A stretch of DNA of 64,000 nucleotides. It comes from Streptomyces spinoverrucosus. Lineage in GTDB: Bacteria > Actinomycetota > Actinomycetes > Streptomycetales > Streptomycetaceae. Location: contig NZ_JADPZX010000001.1 in assembly GCF_015712165.1 (NCBI RefSeq), positions 1-64,000 of the forward strand, in the 5' to 3' direction. How positions within the stretch are numbered: the first letter of the stretch is position 1; each line of letters opens with the position of its first letter. The notes beneath the pieces are model-generated. The model worked only from the letters and a program-made list of their open reading frames with translations, ran no database searches and was not told the origin of the DNA. Below, one piece after another: positions 7,502 to 16,487 of the stretch. The translations under genes were made by a program, and so were the position numbers.

Positions 7502-7924
7502 TCAGCGCGCCGAGCTCAGTGGCATGACTCTGCGGTACGTCGGCGCTGCGATCACCGCGACCGCGACGTGCATCAGGAGCAGCGCCACCACACCGGTCAC
7601 CTCGCCCTCGCCGAACAGGAAAAAGTCCGGCACGAAGGACAACACGACGACCGACGGGACGAGTCGGCGGAGCAGCCGTTCGGGATCGGAGGAGAACCTG
7701 CGGACGAGGGCCCACCCGACGGACCCTCCCAGCACTCCCAGCGCGGTCAGAAAGACGTACGACGAGGGCTCCAACGGGCGGAAGTCGTCCGGTGCACCGA
7801 GCGCGTGCGCCAGTACGGCGATCAACGCGTTCACCAGCGAGGACAGCAGGAAGGCGACGAACACACCTCCCGCCACCATGATCGGACCCCGACGGGTGGG
7901 GAGCGTCTCAGAGACACGGGACAT
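7502..7924 (-). CDS. DUF6069-like four-helix membrane protein
   Basis: A 140-residue protein with four transmembrane helices: MVAGGVFVAFLLSSLVNALI, VFLTALGVLGGSVGWALV, LVPSVVVLSFVPDFFLF and VVALLLMHVAVAVIAAP. Length and layout fit the actinobacterial DUF6069 family as I remember it. ATG at 7924 has a GGAG ribosome site. The gene is 31 bp downstream of lgt on the same strand and probably co-transcribed with it. Confidence 0.7.
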   Translation of the reverse strand: MSRVSETLPTRRGPIMVAGGVFVAFLLSSLVNALIAVLAHALGAPDDFRPLEPSSYVFLTALGVLGGSVGWALVRRFSSDPERLLRRLVPSVVVLSFVPDFFLFGEGEVTGVVALLLMHVAVAVIAAPTYRRVMPLSSAR

Positions 7925-7955
7925 GGCAACTCCAAACGGATGTGAGGGACATTGG

Positions 7956-8822
7956 TCAGTTCTTGGGGCTACTGGTGGCATCCACTTGCTGAAGGAGACG
8001 GCCGACGTCGACGCCGTCACGCCTGTCGGCCGCGCGCCGTGTCGTAGCCACGAGGTAGGCGACGGCAACGGCGAAAACCAGCAGCGCAGTCCAGTCGTTC
8101 AGGCGCAGGCCGAGGATGTGGTGGGCCTCGTCCACCCGCAGGTACTCGATCCAGAAGCGACCTGCGGCGTACGCAGCGGCGTACAGCGCGAACGCCCGCC
8201 CCCGGTCGAGACGGAAACGGCGATCCGCCCACAGGACCAGGGCAACAACGCCGAGACACCACAACGACTCGTACAGGAACGCCGGGTGATACGTGGCCAG
8301 GTTCGGGGTGGCCTCAGGCCGGTGCGCGGGGTCGATCTCCAGGGCCCAGGGGAGAGTGGTGGCCCGCCCGTAGAGCTCCTGGTTGAACCAGTTGCCCCAG
8401 CGGCCGATGGCCTGGCCCAGCGCGATGCCGGGAGCGACGGCGTCGGCGAACGCGGACAGGGCAACGCCCTTGCGGCGGCAGCCGATCCAGGCTCCGACGG
8501 CCCCACCGGCGATGGCGCCCCAGATACCGATGCCTCCGTCCCAGATGAAAAGGGCCTTGACCGGATCGCCGCCCTTGCCGAAGTACAGCTCGCCGGACGT
8601 GATCACGTGGTAGAGGCGGGCACCGACGACACCGAATGGAACCGCCCACAGGGCGATGTCCGCCACGACGGTCTTCTCTCCGCCGCGAGCGGCCCATCGA
8701 CGGCCACCCAGCCACACCGCGGCGGCGATGCCGAGGATCAGCATCAGTGAGTAGCCGCGCAGTGGGAGCGGGCCCAGGTGGACCTCGCCGATGGACGGGC
8801 TGGGAATGAAGGCCAGGAGCAC
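7956..8822 (-). CDS. lgt: Prolipoprotein diacylglyceryl transferase
   Basis: A 288-residue inner-membrane enzyme that transfers diacylglycerol from phosphatidylglycerol to the lipobox Cys of prolipoproteins. Family signatures are present: HLGPLPLRGYSLMLILGI at the start, GARLYHVIT, the Lgt signature GRWGNWFNQELYG, and HPAFLYESLWCLGVVALVLW, across about seven membrane segments. GTG at 8822 with GAGGAA upstream is preferred because longer in-frame starts add arginine-rich sequence with no family match. The Lgt core is intact. Streptomyces genomes can carry more than one lgt; this copy sits in an accessory arm and may be the second. Confidence 0.9.
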   Translation of the reverse strand: MLLAFIPSPSIGEVHLGPLPLRGYSLMLILGIAAAVWLGGRRWAARGGEKTVVADIALWAVPFGVVGARLYHVITSGELYFGKGGDPVKALFIWDGGIGIWGAIAGGAVGAWIGCRRKGVALSAFADAVAPGIALGQAIGRWGNWFNQELYGRATTLPWALEIDPAHRPEATPNLATYHPAFLYESLWCLGVVALVLWADRRFRLDRGRAFALYAAAYAAGRFWIEYLRVDEAHHILGLRLNDWTALLVFAVAVAYLVATTRRAADRRDGVDVGRLLQQVDATSSPKN

Positions 8823-9001
8823 TGGTGGTTCCTCACAAGGGGCGGTGGAAGAGCAGGCCGTCGGCTCCGGGGCCGATCGTCGCCGCCCGCGCCCCTCCCG
8901 CACATCGACCGATCGACGCGCCCTGCATCCACCGATCGGTGAACCCGCCCCCGCTGGTCGGCTGATTCTGCCGCTACGCGGCTGCACCTACTCTGTAGGC
9001 C

Positions 9002-10225
9002 ATGGCACTGCAACAGGCGTGGGACCGGCAGCGGTGGAAGGCCATGGGGCAGCACGCCTTCTTCGTCACCGTGCTCGCCTTGTCCATGCCGGGTGCGCTG
9101 GCCGGGGCGGATATGACGACCGGCGCCGCGCTGTCGCGGATCGGCCCGGCAGTGGGGCTCGCCCTTTGGTATGCGTACTGGATCGCGCTGCGCGGTGGCA
9201 CCGACCGCCCGCCGCTGCCCTACCTCGTCGGGGCCCTGTCCGGGTGGGCGGTCATGGCCGTGGTGGACCCCGCGTTCCTCCCGGTCGCCATGGCGGTGCT
9301 GAGCCCGTACCTGCTGCGGTGGGCCTGGTGGTCGGCCGGCGGGGTGCTGGTGCTGGGCGCCGCCTGGTCGTGGCAGAGCCTGACCACGGACGGCCCCGTC
9401 GACGTGCGGGCGCTCACGGGATGCGTACTCGGTACCGCCGTGGCGGTCACGATCACCTGCTACGTCGCGACCCTCGACCATGAGAGTCACAAGCGGCAGC
9501 TACTCCTCGACGAGCTCACCGCCACCCAGGCCGAACGCGCGGCAGCGGAACGCCAGGCGGGCACCCTGGCCGAACGCCAGCGCCTGGCCCGCGAGGTCCA
9601 CGACACGCTCACCCAGGGGTTCGCCTCCATCGCCATGCTGCTGGACGCCGCACGCGACGACCTGCCACCCGGCTCCCCTGCGGCCCGCCGCGTCGAGCAG
9701 GCCATGCGCACGGCCCGGGACAACCTCGCGGAGAGCCGCCGCCTCGTGCACGCTCTTCGCCCGGCGCCACTGGACCGCACGCACCTGGCAGAGGCGGTCC
9801 GTGAACTCACCGCCCGGCTCGCGGAGGAGACCGGCACCGAGGCCTACACGGTGGTGACCGGCCGCCCGGCCGCCCTGCCTCCCAGCACCGAGGGCGAGTT
9901 GCTGCGGGTCGTGCAGGAGGCACTGACCAACGCCCGGCGGCACTCCCGCGCGATGAGTGTCTCGGTCACGCTGTCGTACCTCGGCGACGTCCTGGCGATC
10001 GACGTCCAGGACGACGGCACCGGGTTCGCACCCGCTGCCCGGCATACGGGCGTCGGCCTGATCACCATGCGGGAGCGCATTGCCGCTGTGCACGGCACGT
10101 TCGCGGTCGAAAGCTCCCCGGGCGAGGGTACGACCGTCGCCGTCACGGTGCCCCTCCCGGTCGAGCCTTCCGCCTCCGCCCCCTCAGCCGTGTCGGGCAC
10201 CGAGCGGATGGCCCCGGCGTCATGA
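9002..10225 (+). CDS. NarL-type two-component sensor histidine kinase
   Basis: A 407-residue membrane kinase. The first 155 residues hold about five hydrophobic helices forming the sensor. The HisKA_3 dimerisation domain has the H-box LAREVHDTLTQGF with His200 as the phospho-acceptor. The ATPase domain has the N-box LLRVVQEALTNARRHSRA, the DDGTGFAP G1 motif and the GVGLITMRERI G2 region. Its stop overlaps the ATG of the response regulator by 4 bases. It is divergent from lgt, sharing about 180 bp in which a perfect caccgatcggtg palindrome occurs. Confidence 0.92.
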   Translation: MALQQAWDRQRWKAMGQHAFFVTVLALSMPGALAGADMTTGAALSRIGPAVGLALWYAYWIALRGGTDRPPLPYLVGALSGWAVMAVVDPAFLPVAMAVLSPYLLRWAWWSAGGVLVLGAAWSWQSLTTDGPVDVRALTGCVLGTAVAVTITCYVATLDHESHKRQLLLDELTATQAERAAAERQAGTLAERQRLAREVHDTLTQGFASIAMLLDAARDDLPPGSPAARRVEQAMRTARDNLAESRRLVHALRPAPLDRTHLAEAVRELTARLAEETGTEAYTVVTGRPAALPPSTEGELLRVVQEALTNARRHSRAMSVSVTLSYLGDVLAIDVQDDGTGFAPAARHTGVGLITMRERIAAVHGTFAVESSPGEGTTVAVTVPLPVEPSASAPSAVSGTERMAPAS

Positions 10226-10869
10226 GGACATCGGCCGGTCCCACGATCCGAGTCCTCCTCGCCGACGACCACCCCGTGGTCCGTGACGGGCTTGCCGCCA
10301 TGCTCTCCACCCAGCCCGATCTCACGGTCGTCGGCGAAGCCGCCACCGGCGCCGAGGCACTGCGCCAGACCGCCTCACTCGCACCCGACGTCGTGCTGAT
10401 GGACCTGCAGATGCCCGAAATGGACGGCACGACCGCGACCGCCGCCATCCGTGCCGCCCACCCCGAGGTGCGGGTACTCGTCCTGACCACCTACGACACG
10501 GACGCCGACATCACCGCCGCCGTCGACGCCGGCGCAGTCGGCTACCTCCTCAAGGACACCGGACGACACGAGCTCTGCGAGGCCGTTCGGACCGCGGCTC
10601 GGGGAGGCGCGCCACTGTCGCCCACCGTGGCCGCCAAGGTCCTCGCCCATATGCGCGGCGACCGGGGAGCCGGCTTGTCCGGCAGGGAGCTCGAAGTCCT
10701 GTCCGCCGTGGCCCGGGGGCAGAGCAACAAACAGATCGCCCGCGCCCTGCGCCTGTCCGAGGCCACCGTCAAGACCCATCTGCTGCACATCTACACCAAG
10801 CTCGACGTCCGCGACCGGACCGCCGCCGTCACCGCCGCACTTGGCCGAGGAATCATCCGCATGGACTGA
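10222..10869 (+). CDS. NarL/LuxR-family response regulator
   Basis: A 215-residue partner of the kinase immediately upstream (4-bp ATGA overlap). The receiver domain has the acidic pair in VLLADDHPVVRDG, the phospho-acceptor Asp61 in DVVLMDLQMPEMDG, the conserved Thr in VLVLTTYDTD and Lys in GYLLKDTG. The C-terminal LuxR HTH (LSGRELEVLSAVARGQSNKQ, then ALRLSEATVKTHLLHIYTKL) binds DNA. All key residues are present. The target genes are not evident from the neighbourhood. Confidence 0.93.
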   Translation: MRTSAGPTIRVLLADDHPVVRDGLAAMLSTQPDLTVVGEAATGAEALRQTASLAPDVVLMDLQMPEMDGTTATAAIRAAHPEVRVLVLTTYDTDADITAAVDAGAVGYLLKDTGRHELCEAVRTAARGGAPLSPTVAAKVLAHMRGDRGAGLSGRELEVLSAVARGQSNKQIARALRLSEATVKTHLLHIYTKLDVRDRTAAVTAALGRGIIRMD

Positions 10870-10946
10870 AGGCCTTGCTGGAGTGTTGCTCGGCAGTACG
10901 GCGAGAGGCCGAGGAGTTCCGTCAGTCGGTCCTCCACCGAGTAGAA

Positions 10947-11639
10947 CTAGGCGGTGCCCGGGCCGGTTTGTGAGAGGCGGACCATGGCGCGGTAGAGGGC
11001 GGTGGGCCTCGGGGCGTCGGGCAGCGGGGGGATCGGCGCGCCGGGCGCGGCGTAGGAGCGGAGCATGTGGCCGACGAGGCGGCGCCAGGTGTCGGGGGCG
11101 GCGTCGCCGGTGGCGGTGACGACTCCGGCGTTGGCGATGAGCAGGATGACGACGTCCTGGTGAGTGAAGTCCTCGCGCAGGTGCCCGGTGTCCTTGGCAC
11201 GGGTGATGAGCTCAAGCAGCCGCTCGTACGCCTCGGCGCGGCGGGCTTCCAGCGCCTTGGCGGCGGGGAAGGTCATGGTCAGGACGTCGGCGAAGCCGCG
11301 GTCGGCGGCCTGCATGGCGCAGACGGCGTGGAGGTAGCTGATGAAGCCTTGCCAGGGATCGGAGTCGGCCAGTGCCTCGGCGACGGCGTCGGCGTAGGCA
11401 TCCATGCGATCGGCGAAGACCGCGTTGACGAGTTCCTCCCGGGTGGCGAAGCGCCGGCCGAGCGTGGCTTTGCCGACGCCTGCCTCGCGGGCGACCGAGG
11501 CCATGGAGACGCCGAGTCCTTCGGTGGCGTAGAGGCGGCGGGCAGCGGCCAGGATGCGGCAGCGGTTGCGTTCGGCGTCGGCGCGCAGTCCCGGGCCGGG
11601 CTGCTGGCCTGGCGTCTGGTCCGAAGGTGGCGAGGTCAT
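10947..11639 (-). CDS. TetR-family transcriptional repressor
   Basis: A 230-residue protein. The N-terminal TetR HTH spans about residues 25-72 (RILAAARRLYATEGLGVSMA, SVAREAGVGKATLGRRFATR) and the helical C-terminal half would bind a ligand. ATG at 11639 is preferred; an upstream extension has no HTH-family match. It is divergent from the SDR gene, and two palindromes in the 102-bp gap are likely operators, so it probably represses the SDR/DoxX genes and itself. Confidence 0.88.
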   Translation of the reverse strand: MTSPPSDQTPGQQPGPGLRADAERNRCRILAAARRLYATEGLGVSMASVAREAGVGKATLGRRFATREELVNAVFADRMDAYADAVAEALADSDPWQGFISYLHAVCAMQAADRGFADVLTMTFPAAKALEARRAEAYERLLELITRAKDTGHLREDFTHQDVVILLIANAGVVTATGDAAPDTWRRLVGHMLRSYAAPGAPIPPLPDAPRPTALYRAMVRLSQTGPGTA

Positions 11640-11661
11640 ACCCCCCACTCTACCCAAGTGG

Positions 11662-11723
11662 AACGGGCGGCCCGTTTCTGCTGTACGGTGGGCGACAGCA
11701 AAAGTGGGACGCCTGGCCCACTT
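11662..11723. promoter_or_regulatory. Probable TetR operators between divergent TetR and SDR genes
   Basis: Two palindromes lie in the gap. The first is aacgggc-g-gcccgtt at 11662-11676. The second has arms aagtggg and cccactt at 11702-11708 and 11717-11723. Both carry an AAGTGG-type half-site nearby. Their placement between the divergent starts is the usual TetR arrangement. Confidence 0.6.
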
Positions 11724-11741
11724 ACTTGAAAGGACTTCACC

Positions 11742-12416
11742 ATGCCCAGCATCGCCATCGTCGGAGCCGGCCCCGGCATGGGCCTCGCCATCGCCCGCAC
11801 CTTCGGCTCGCGCGGCTACGACGTCGCTCTCATCGCCCGCAACCGCGCCAAGCTCGACGACCTCGTCGGCCGACTCACCGCCGAGGGCATCACCGCCGCC
11901 GCGTTCCCGGCGGACGTGCGCGACCACGACGCGCTGACCCAGGCCCTCAAGGACGCCGCCACCCGCTTCGGCGGCATCGACGTCCTGGAGCACTCCCCCG
12001 CTCCCAGCATCGCCTCCGTGAACCTCACCTCCCCGTCCCAGACCAGCCCCTCCGATGTACAGGGATGGATCGACTTCCTGCTCAACAGCGCCATCACCGC
12101 CACCCAGGCCGTCCTGCCCGCGATGCGTGAGGCCGGCGCGGGCACCCTGCTCTTCACCAACGGCGCCGGCTCGGTCGACCCCATCCCGATGCTCGGCAAC
12201 GTCAACCCCGCCCAGGCGGCGCTGCGCAACTGGGCGCTCAACCTGCACAAGGAGCTGGCCGGCACCGGTATCCAGGCCGCGCACGTCGCCATCGGCGTGT
12301 GGATCGGCGCGGGCGGCCCTCCCGAAATCCCGACCGCCGAGGCCGAGGACATCGCCCCTCTCTACTGGGACCTGCACACCCAGCGCGACGAAGCCGAGCG
12401 CGTCTTCACCGGCTGA
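11742..12416 (+). CDS. SDR-family oxidoreductase with altered active site
   Basis: A 224-residue Rossmann protein with the cofactor loop GAGPGMGLAIARTFG at the N-terminus, NRAKLDDLV after beta-2, and PADVRDHDAL after beta-3. In place of the normal YxxxK catalytic pair, the matching segment reads GNVNPAQAALRNW, with neither Tyr nor Lys at the expected spots, so classical SDR catalysis is doubtful. AAAGGA precedes the ATG. It is the first gene after the TetR operators; DoxX follows 85 bp downstream. Confidence 0.8.
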   Translation: MPSIAIVGAGPGMGLAIARTFGSRGYDVALIARNRAKLDDLVGRLTAEGITAAAFPADVRDHDALTQALKDAATRFGGIDVLEHSPAPSIASVNLTSPSQTSPSDVQGWIDFLLNSAITATQAVLPAMREAGAGTLLFTNGAGSVDPIPMLGNVNPAQAALRNWALNLHKELAGTGIQAAHVAIGVWIGAGGPPEIPTAEAEDIAPLYWDLHTQRDEAERVFTG

Positions 12417-12501
12417 CGCCTCCCAGCTCTCCCCCGTGGAAGCCTGACCCGATCACTCCTCATCCGCCGCGGCGGATCCGAAGAAGAAGGTCTCCGCTCC
12501 G

Positions 12502-12873
12502 ATGAACGTGTTCGTGTGGATCCTGCAGGGCGTCCTCGCCGCGTTGTTCGTCGCGGCCGGCGTCACCAAGTCCACCCAGCCCCGCGAAAAGCTCATGTCC
12601 CAGCTGCCGTGGGTCAGTGACGTCTCGACACCCGTGGTGCGTCTGATCGGCGTCGCCGAACTCGCCGGCGCCCTCGGGCTGATCCTGCCGGGCGCTTTCG
12701 ACATCGCCACCGTGCTCACCCCGCTGGCCGCCACCGGCCTGGCTGTGATCATGGTCCTGGCCATGGGCCTCCACGCCCGCCGCAAGGAGCCGCAGGCCAT
12801 CGGGTTCAACGCGATCCTGCTCATCGTCGCCGCGGTCATCATGTGGGGCCGGTTCGGGCCCTATTCCTTCTGA
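12502..12873 (+). CDS. DoxX-family membrane protein
   Basis: A 123-residue protein with four transmembrane helices and the DoxX pattern: WILQGVLAALFVAAGVTK at the N-terminus, then LIGVAELAGALGLILPG, TPLAATGLAVIMVLAMGLHA and NAILLIVAAVIMWGRFGP. DoxX proteins are often linked to redox or thiol stress. It probably shares the TetR-controlled transcript with the SDR gene, and a hairpin terminator follows at 12899-12932. Confidence 0.85.
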   Translation: MNVFVWILQGVLAALFVAAGVTKSTQPREKLMSQLPWVSDVSTPVVRLIGVAELAGALGLILPGAFDIATVLTPLAATGLAVIMVLAMGLHARRKEPQAIGFNAILLIVAAVIMWGRFGPYSF

Positions 12874-12898
12874 CCACCCGGTCTCCCGTCCCTTCACA

Positions 12899-12932
12899 GC
12901 GGCCCGGCCCGCGACCACGCCGGCCGGGCCGC
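12899..12932. terminator. Hairpin terminator after DoxX gene
   Basis: Arms gcggcccggc (12899-12908) and gccgggccgc (12923-12932) are perfectly complementary with a 14-base loop, 25 bp after the DoxX stop. Confidence 0.6.
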
Positions 12933-12935
12933 AAG

Positions 12936-13117
12936 GCGAGGTCGTACTCGGCCGCCGGACTGATCAGGAACGGCTGACCTTCGGGCACGCCCAGGTCATC
13001 CAGCCGCTGATCCAGACCGTCGAACAGCGCATTGAACTCCCGTATGAATGGGCTCACTTCCCTCGGCCACGCGAGGTCTCGCCGGGTGAAGTGCACCCGC
13101 CACCCTGTGATCGACAT
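12936..13117 (-). pseudogene. Remnant, possibly tyrosine-recombinase N-terminus
   Basis: The minus strand reads WRVHFTRRDLAWPREVSPFI, then FNALFDGLDQRLDDLGVPEG and QPFLISPAAEYDLAL. The ending resembles the N-terminal arm of actinobacterial site-specific integrases, where the phrase PF(L/I)ISPDxxYDxxLN precedes the SAM-like domain. No catalytic domain follows. The remaining sequence to 13391, next to tpg, shows no convincing gene. Confidence 0.35.
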
Positions 13118-13391
13118 GACGCTGGCCGATAGCCGTGGACAGCTCAACAGCGCATAACCCAAATGGGACGGGTTCAGGGCCCTGGCCTCCGTCGATGAGG
13201 ACCGGGTGGTGCCTCCGGCCGGTGGCGCCACCCTGCACGCTGGCATCGCCCCCGACCCGACCTCTCCCTCGCCGACGTCCCTCGCCTGACGCCGCCGCAC
13301 TGATGGCAGCACGGCACGGAAGCCCCGCCGAAGCCCGTACGCCGTGGTCCCGACCACAGCAACCTGCCCCGGATTTCCAGGCGACGGTGGG

Positions 13392-13949
13392 TCAAAGGTC
13401 GAACTCCAAGTGCGCGATGTCGGTGAAGCGGACATCCTCCAGCTGGCCGGCGCGGCGGCCGTGGTCCTGGAAGTACACCTCCTTGAGTGCTTCGGCGGCG
13501 ATCTGCTGGAGCTGCTGGTCGGTGGCGCCCTGCTCCTGGGCGTCGAAGAGGCGGGCGGCGTACTGCGGCGGCAGGGCGACGGTCAGGTGCCGGAGCCGGT
13601 CCTCGTCCGTCGACCCGATCGGCGCGGTGTAGCCGATGCGGGCGCGGGTGTCGATGACGATGCCGCCGGTGGTGGCCGCCTGCAGCCGGGCTTTGGCGCG
13701 GATCTGTGGCTGCCACCGCTTCTTCACCTCGGTCTCCAGGCGGGCGGCGAGGTCAGGGCGCGGCTTCTTGAACTGGTCCTTCACGTACCGCTCGACGGTG
13801 CGCTGGGAGATGCGCAGTATCTGGGCGACGGCCTTGGTGCCCTTGAGCTGCTTGACCAGGTAGCGCATCTGTGCGCCCGCGCTCTTGGGCGCCGGGCGGG
13901 TGAACGCCTTCTGCACCGCGGCGTCCAGGCCGTTGCCGAACAGGCTCAT
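13392..13949 (-). CDS. tpg: Telomere terminal protein Tpg
   Basis: A 185-residue protein matching the Streptomyces terminal protein that is covalently attached to the 5' ends of linear replicons and primes end patching. Typical features are the start MSLFGNGLDAAVQKAFTRPA, an HTH (AVAQILRISQRTVERYVKDQ), the basic stretch KKRWQPQIRAKAR, and the conserved core IVIDTRARIGYTAPIGSTDE. Thr114 in GST is, from memory, the residue reported to carry the DNA link. The end EVRF-like VRFTDIAHLEFDL is also typical. ATG at 13949 gives the family length exactly. It lies 10 bp after tap on the same strand, the standard tap-tpg operon. Confidence 0.93.
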   Translation of the reverse strand: MSLFGNGLDAAVQKAFTRPAPKSAGAQMRYLVKQLKGTKAVAQILRISQRTVERYVKDQFKKPRPDLAARLETEVKKRWQPQIRAKARLQAATTGGIVIDTRARIGYTAPIGSTDEDRLRHLTVALPPQYAARLFDAQEQGATDQQLQQIAAEALKEVYFQDHGRRAGQLEDVRFTDIAHLEFDL

Positions 13950-13959
13950 CGCGGTCTGC

Positions 13960-16215
13960 CTACTCTCCGGTGTCCTGGTCGGTGACGGTGCCGTCCTTGA
14001 TGTACCGGGCGAGGTTGAGCTCCGGAGCGTTGAAGCGCTCGCGGACCTCTTCGCCCCACAGGACAGTCTGGGTGCCCTCGTGCTTGACCAGGCCCGGGTT
14101 GATACCGAGCTTGAAGCCGCCGGGCAGCGGCTTGCCGTCCCGGTAGGGCAGGAAGTCCAGCGGGCTCTCGCCGTCGGCCGCGTACACAACGCAGTCGGAC
14201 AGGATCGCTACTGGGTACTGGCCGGTGAATGCCGCATGCTTGACGATCTTGCGGTGGAGATTGGTCCGCGTGCGGGAGATGACCGCCGCGCGGATGTCCG
14301 GCCGCCAGGTCGGGCGGGACAGGGCCCGCCACGGCTCGCCGGGCTTCCAGCCCTCCCCGCGCGGGCGCTCGCGCAGCTTGCCCAGGCCGCCCTTGACCGT
14401 CGCCTTGACCGCGTCCACGACGATCGCCAGCTGCGGGTCCCGCCCGCGCCAGCCGTCCATCGCCGCCAGGAAGTCGGCCGGCGCCATGTCGGCGTGCACG
14501 CCGAGGTCGGCCATCGTGGCGAGGAACGCGTCCCGCAGCCGGTTGTACCAGCCGTCCAGGTAACGGCCGTTCTCGTAGCGCACCCACGCCTCCATCGGGC
14601 GCACCTCGTAGCCCAGCTCCACCGCGTACGCCACCGTCGGCGTCGCGTACCAGGCCGACCCCTCAGGGCGCTCGCCCTTCGGCGTGAACGGGCTGGGCAG
14701 CAGACTCGCGTCCAGCTCCGCCCACTTGTCCTTGGCGACCTTCACCCTCGACAGGTCGACGTGGGACAGGTCGACCAGCCAGCTCCCCGGGAGCTTCGCA
14801 TCGAACACCGGCGCCTTCACACGGGTTGGCTCGCCCAGGCCGACGACCAGGCCGTTGGCCCCGGCCGCGAACGCCATGTTGACGTCCAGGCCGACCAGGT
14901 TGCGGCGCATGCATTCGGCGTCGGTGAGCGGGCGCGCCCAGTCGAAGGCCTCCTCGAACAGCTTCTCGCCCGGGCCGCGGACGTGGAAGCGGGGCAAGTC
15001 CTTGAGCAGCGGGTGCCCGTCGGGGGCCTCGCACGGCGCGCAGTCGACCGGATCTTCGCCCAGCGAGCCCGGCGTCTTAGTCTCCGACTTCCTGAAGCCG
15101 CCGGTGGCCTCGTCACGCACGGCGTGGGTCGGCGGGTGCAGCGCGGTCATCAGCTCCAGGCCCGTGACGGCGGTGGAGCCGCGCGGCGTCATCACCCGGG
15201 ACGCGAACACGCCCAGGATCCGGGCCAGTTCCGCCGGGGCCAGCTGCCCGGCCCCGCCCCAGTGACGGGAGTCCAGCGCGTGCCACGACGGAATGCACAG
15301 CTGCACGCAGGCCCGCTCCGAGCCCTTGGCCGGGCGGTAGATCCGCGCCCACGGCCCGAAACCCCTCTTGGTCAGCTTCCACTCCGCGCGGGCCAGCTGC
15401 TTGACGGCCTTGTGGCCCTCCGGGATCCGCCCGGCGAGCCGCTCTTCTTCGGTGAGGGCGACCGGCAAGCCATAGCGCTCCACCGCGGCTTGGGTGAGGA
15501 CGAGCAGCGGGTCGGCGTCCTTGCCCGGGCCGGACAGTTTCGGCTGCCCGAGCCGGGCCTCTTTCAAGGTCCAGTCGACCAGAGACGGAAGGGACTTGGC
15601 GGGCACGTCCAGGACCAAGCCGCCGACGCAGTGCGCGAGGACCTGGCCGTCGTCATCCACGTCGACGACCGCGAGCGGACCGTTGACGAAGCGCGGGTCC
15701 GCGCTGCCGGCCGGAGTGTTCGCCGGGGCGGCCTTCCGCCCGGCCGGGCGGCGCGACGTCGACGATGGCCTGGGCATGGCCACCGGACGCGACGCGCCCT
15801 CCGGAGCAGCAGCGTTGGTGGTGAAGCGGGTCTGGGTGTTGTGTTCGGCGGTCATGTCCGCAGCCTCGGAGGCCGGAGCTGTGGATACGAGCCGCGCTTC
15901 CGGAACCGGGGCGGGAACATGCGCGAAGGTCTTCGGAACAGCCGTGTCCTCAGCGGCCGCCGCAGAGTTGGAGTCGGCGGGGTAGAGCTCCGCGAGCTTG
16001 GCGAGCAGGCGCGCGTACGCGTCACGCTCCGGCGGCCTGGGCTCGGTCTTACCGGCCTCCCAGCCGCTGACCGTTGCGCGCCGCACCTGCAGTGCTTCGG
16101 CCACCTCATCCAGGGTCAGGCCATGCGCGGCGCGCAGCCGCTTGCGCTCCGCCGGTGGCGGCAGTGCAGAGCGGGACGCGACCAGCGCATCGACCGCGTC
16201 GAACAGCTCAGGCAT
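13960..16215 (-). CDS. tap: Telomere-associated protein Tap
   Basis: A 751-residue protein at the position and near the size of the Streptomyces telomere-associated protein, which recruits Tpg to the single-stranded telomere overhang. The N-terminal XRE-type HTH is at about residues 28-75 (LRAAHGLTLDEVAEALQVRR, TVSGWEAGKTEPRPPERDAY). The long remainder is the conserved Tap body, with no membrane segment. ATG at 16215 has a perfect AGGAGG ribosome site; seven upstream in-frame codons are not needed. tpg follows after 10 bp, and a divergent Tpg paralogue starts at 16488. Confidence 0.92.
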   Translation of the reverse strand: MPELFDAVDALVASRSALPPPAERKRLRAAHGLTLDEVAEALQVRRATVSGWEAGKTEPRPPERDAYARLLAKLAELYPADSNSAAAAEDTAVPKTFAHVPAPVPEARLVSTAPASEAADMTAEHNTQTRFTTNAAAPEGASRPVAMPRPSSTSRRPAGRKAAPANTPAGSADPRFVNGPLAVVDVDDDGQVLAHCVGGLVLDVPAKSLPSLVDWTLKEARLGQPKLSGPGKDADPLLVLTQAAVERYGLPVALTEEERLAGRIPEGHKAVKQLARAEWKLTKRGFGPWARIYRPAKGSERACVQLCIPSWHALDSRHWGGAGQLAPAELARILGVFASRVMTPRGSTAVTGLELMTALHPPTHAVRDEATGGFRKSETKTPGSLGEDPVDCAPCEAPDGHPLLKDLPRFHVRGPGEKLFEEAFDWARPLTDAECMRRNLVGLDVNMAFAAGANGLVVGLGEPTRVKAPVFDAKLPGSWLVDLSHVDLSRVKVAKDKWAELDASLLPSPFTPKGERPEGSAWYATPTVAYAVELGYEVRPMEAWVRYENGRYLDGWYNRLRDAFLATMADLGVHADMAPADFLAAMDGWRGRDPQLAIVVDAVKATVKGGLGKLRERPRGEGWKPGEPWRALSRPTWRPDIRAAVISRTRTNLHRKIVKHAAFTGQYPVAILSDCVVYAADGESPLDFLPYRDGKPLPGGFKLGINPGLVKHEGTQTVLWGEEVRERFNAPELNLARYIKDGTVTDQDTGE

Positions 16216-16259
16216 GGAGCACCTCCTGCTCCGCAACCCTAACTATAGGCGCACGTTTC

Positions 16260-16286
16260 GCGTACCAAATGCGTACGGATAGCGTA
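16260..16286. repeat. Three phased 11-bp direct repeats in tap promoter region
   Basis: GCGTA occurs at 16260, 16271 and 16282, exactly 11 bp apart (units gcgtaccaaat, gcgtacggata, gcgtaaacatc), just upstream of tap and in the AT-richest part of the gap before the second tpg. Helical phasing suggests a cooperative binding site, possibly for the HTH of Tap itself. Confidence 0.55.
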
Positions 16287-16487
16287 AACATCGGTTGGAG
16301 TGCACGGTGACCGCCGGAAGGAGGTCCTGGAGCTCGGGTTGCTGCAGATCCTTTATCCGAGGATCCGCAGTGGTGTCCTGGCGATGCCCGAACTGGCCGG
16401 AGGGAGCGGCTTGGCGTGAGAAATCTGGGAGTACAGACGGCCGGTGTGCGGCAGCCATCGCGGTGGTAGAACGCTCGGGAGGCAGGC

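Noticed and set aside
13885..16242. 785-codon plus-strand frame opposite tap
   Set aside because: Antisense of tap and tpg; no recognisable domain, while tap has clear family motifs and a perfect ribosome site.
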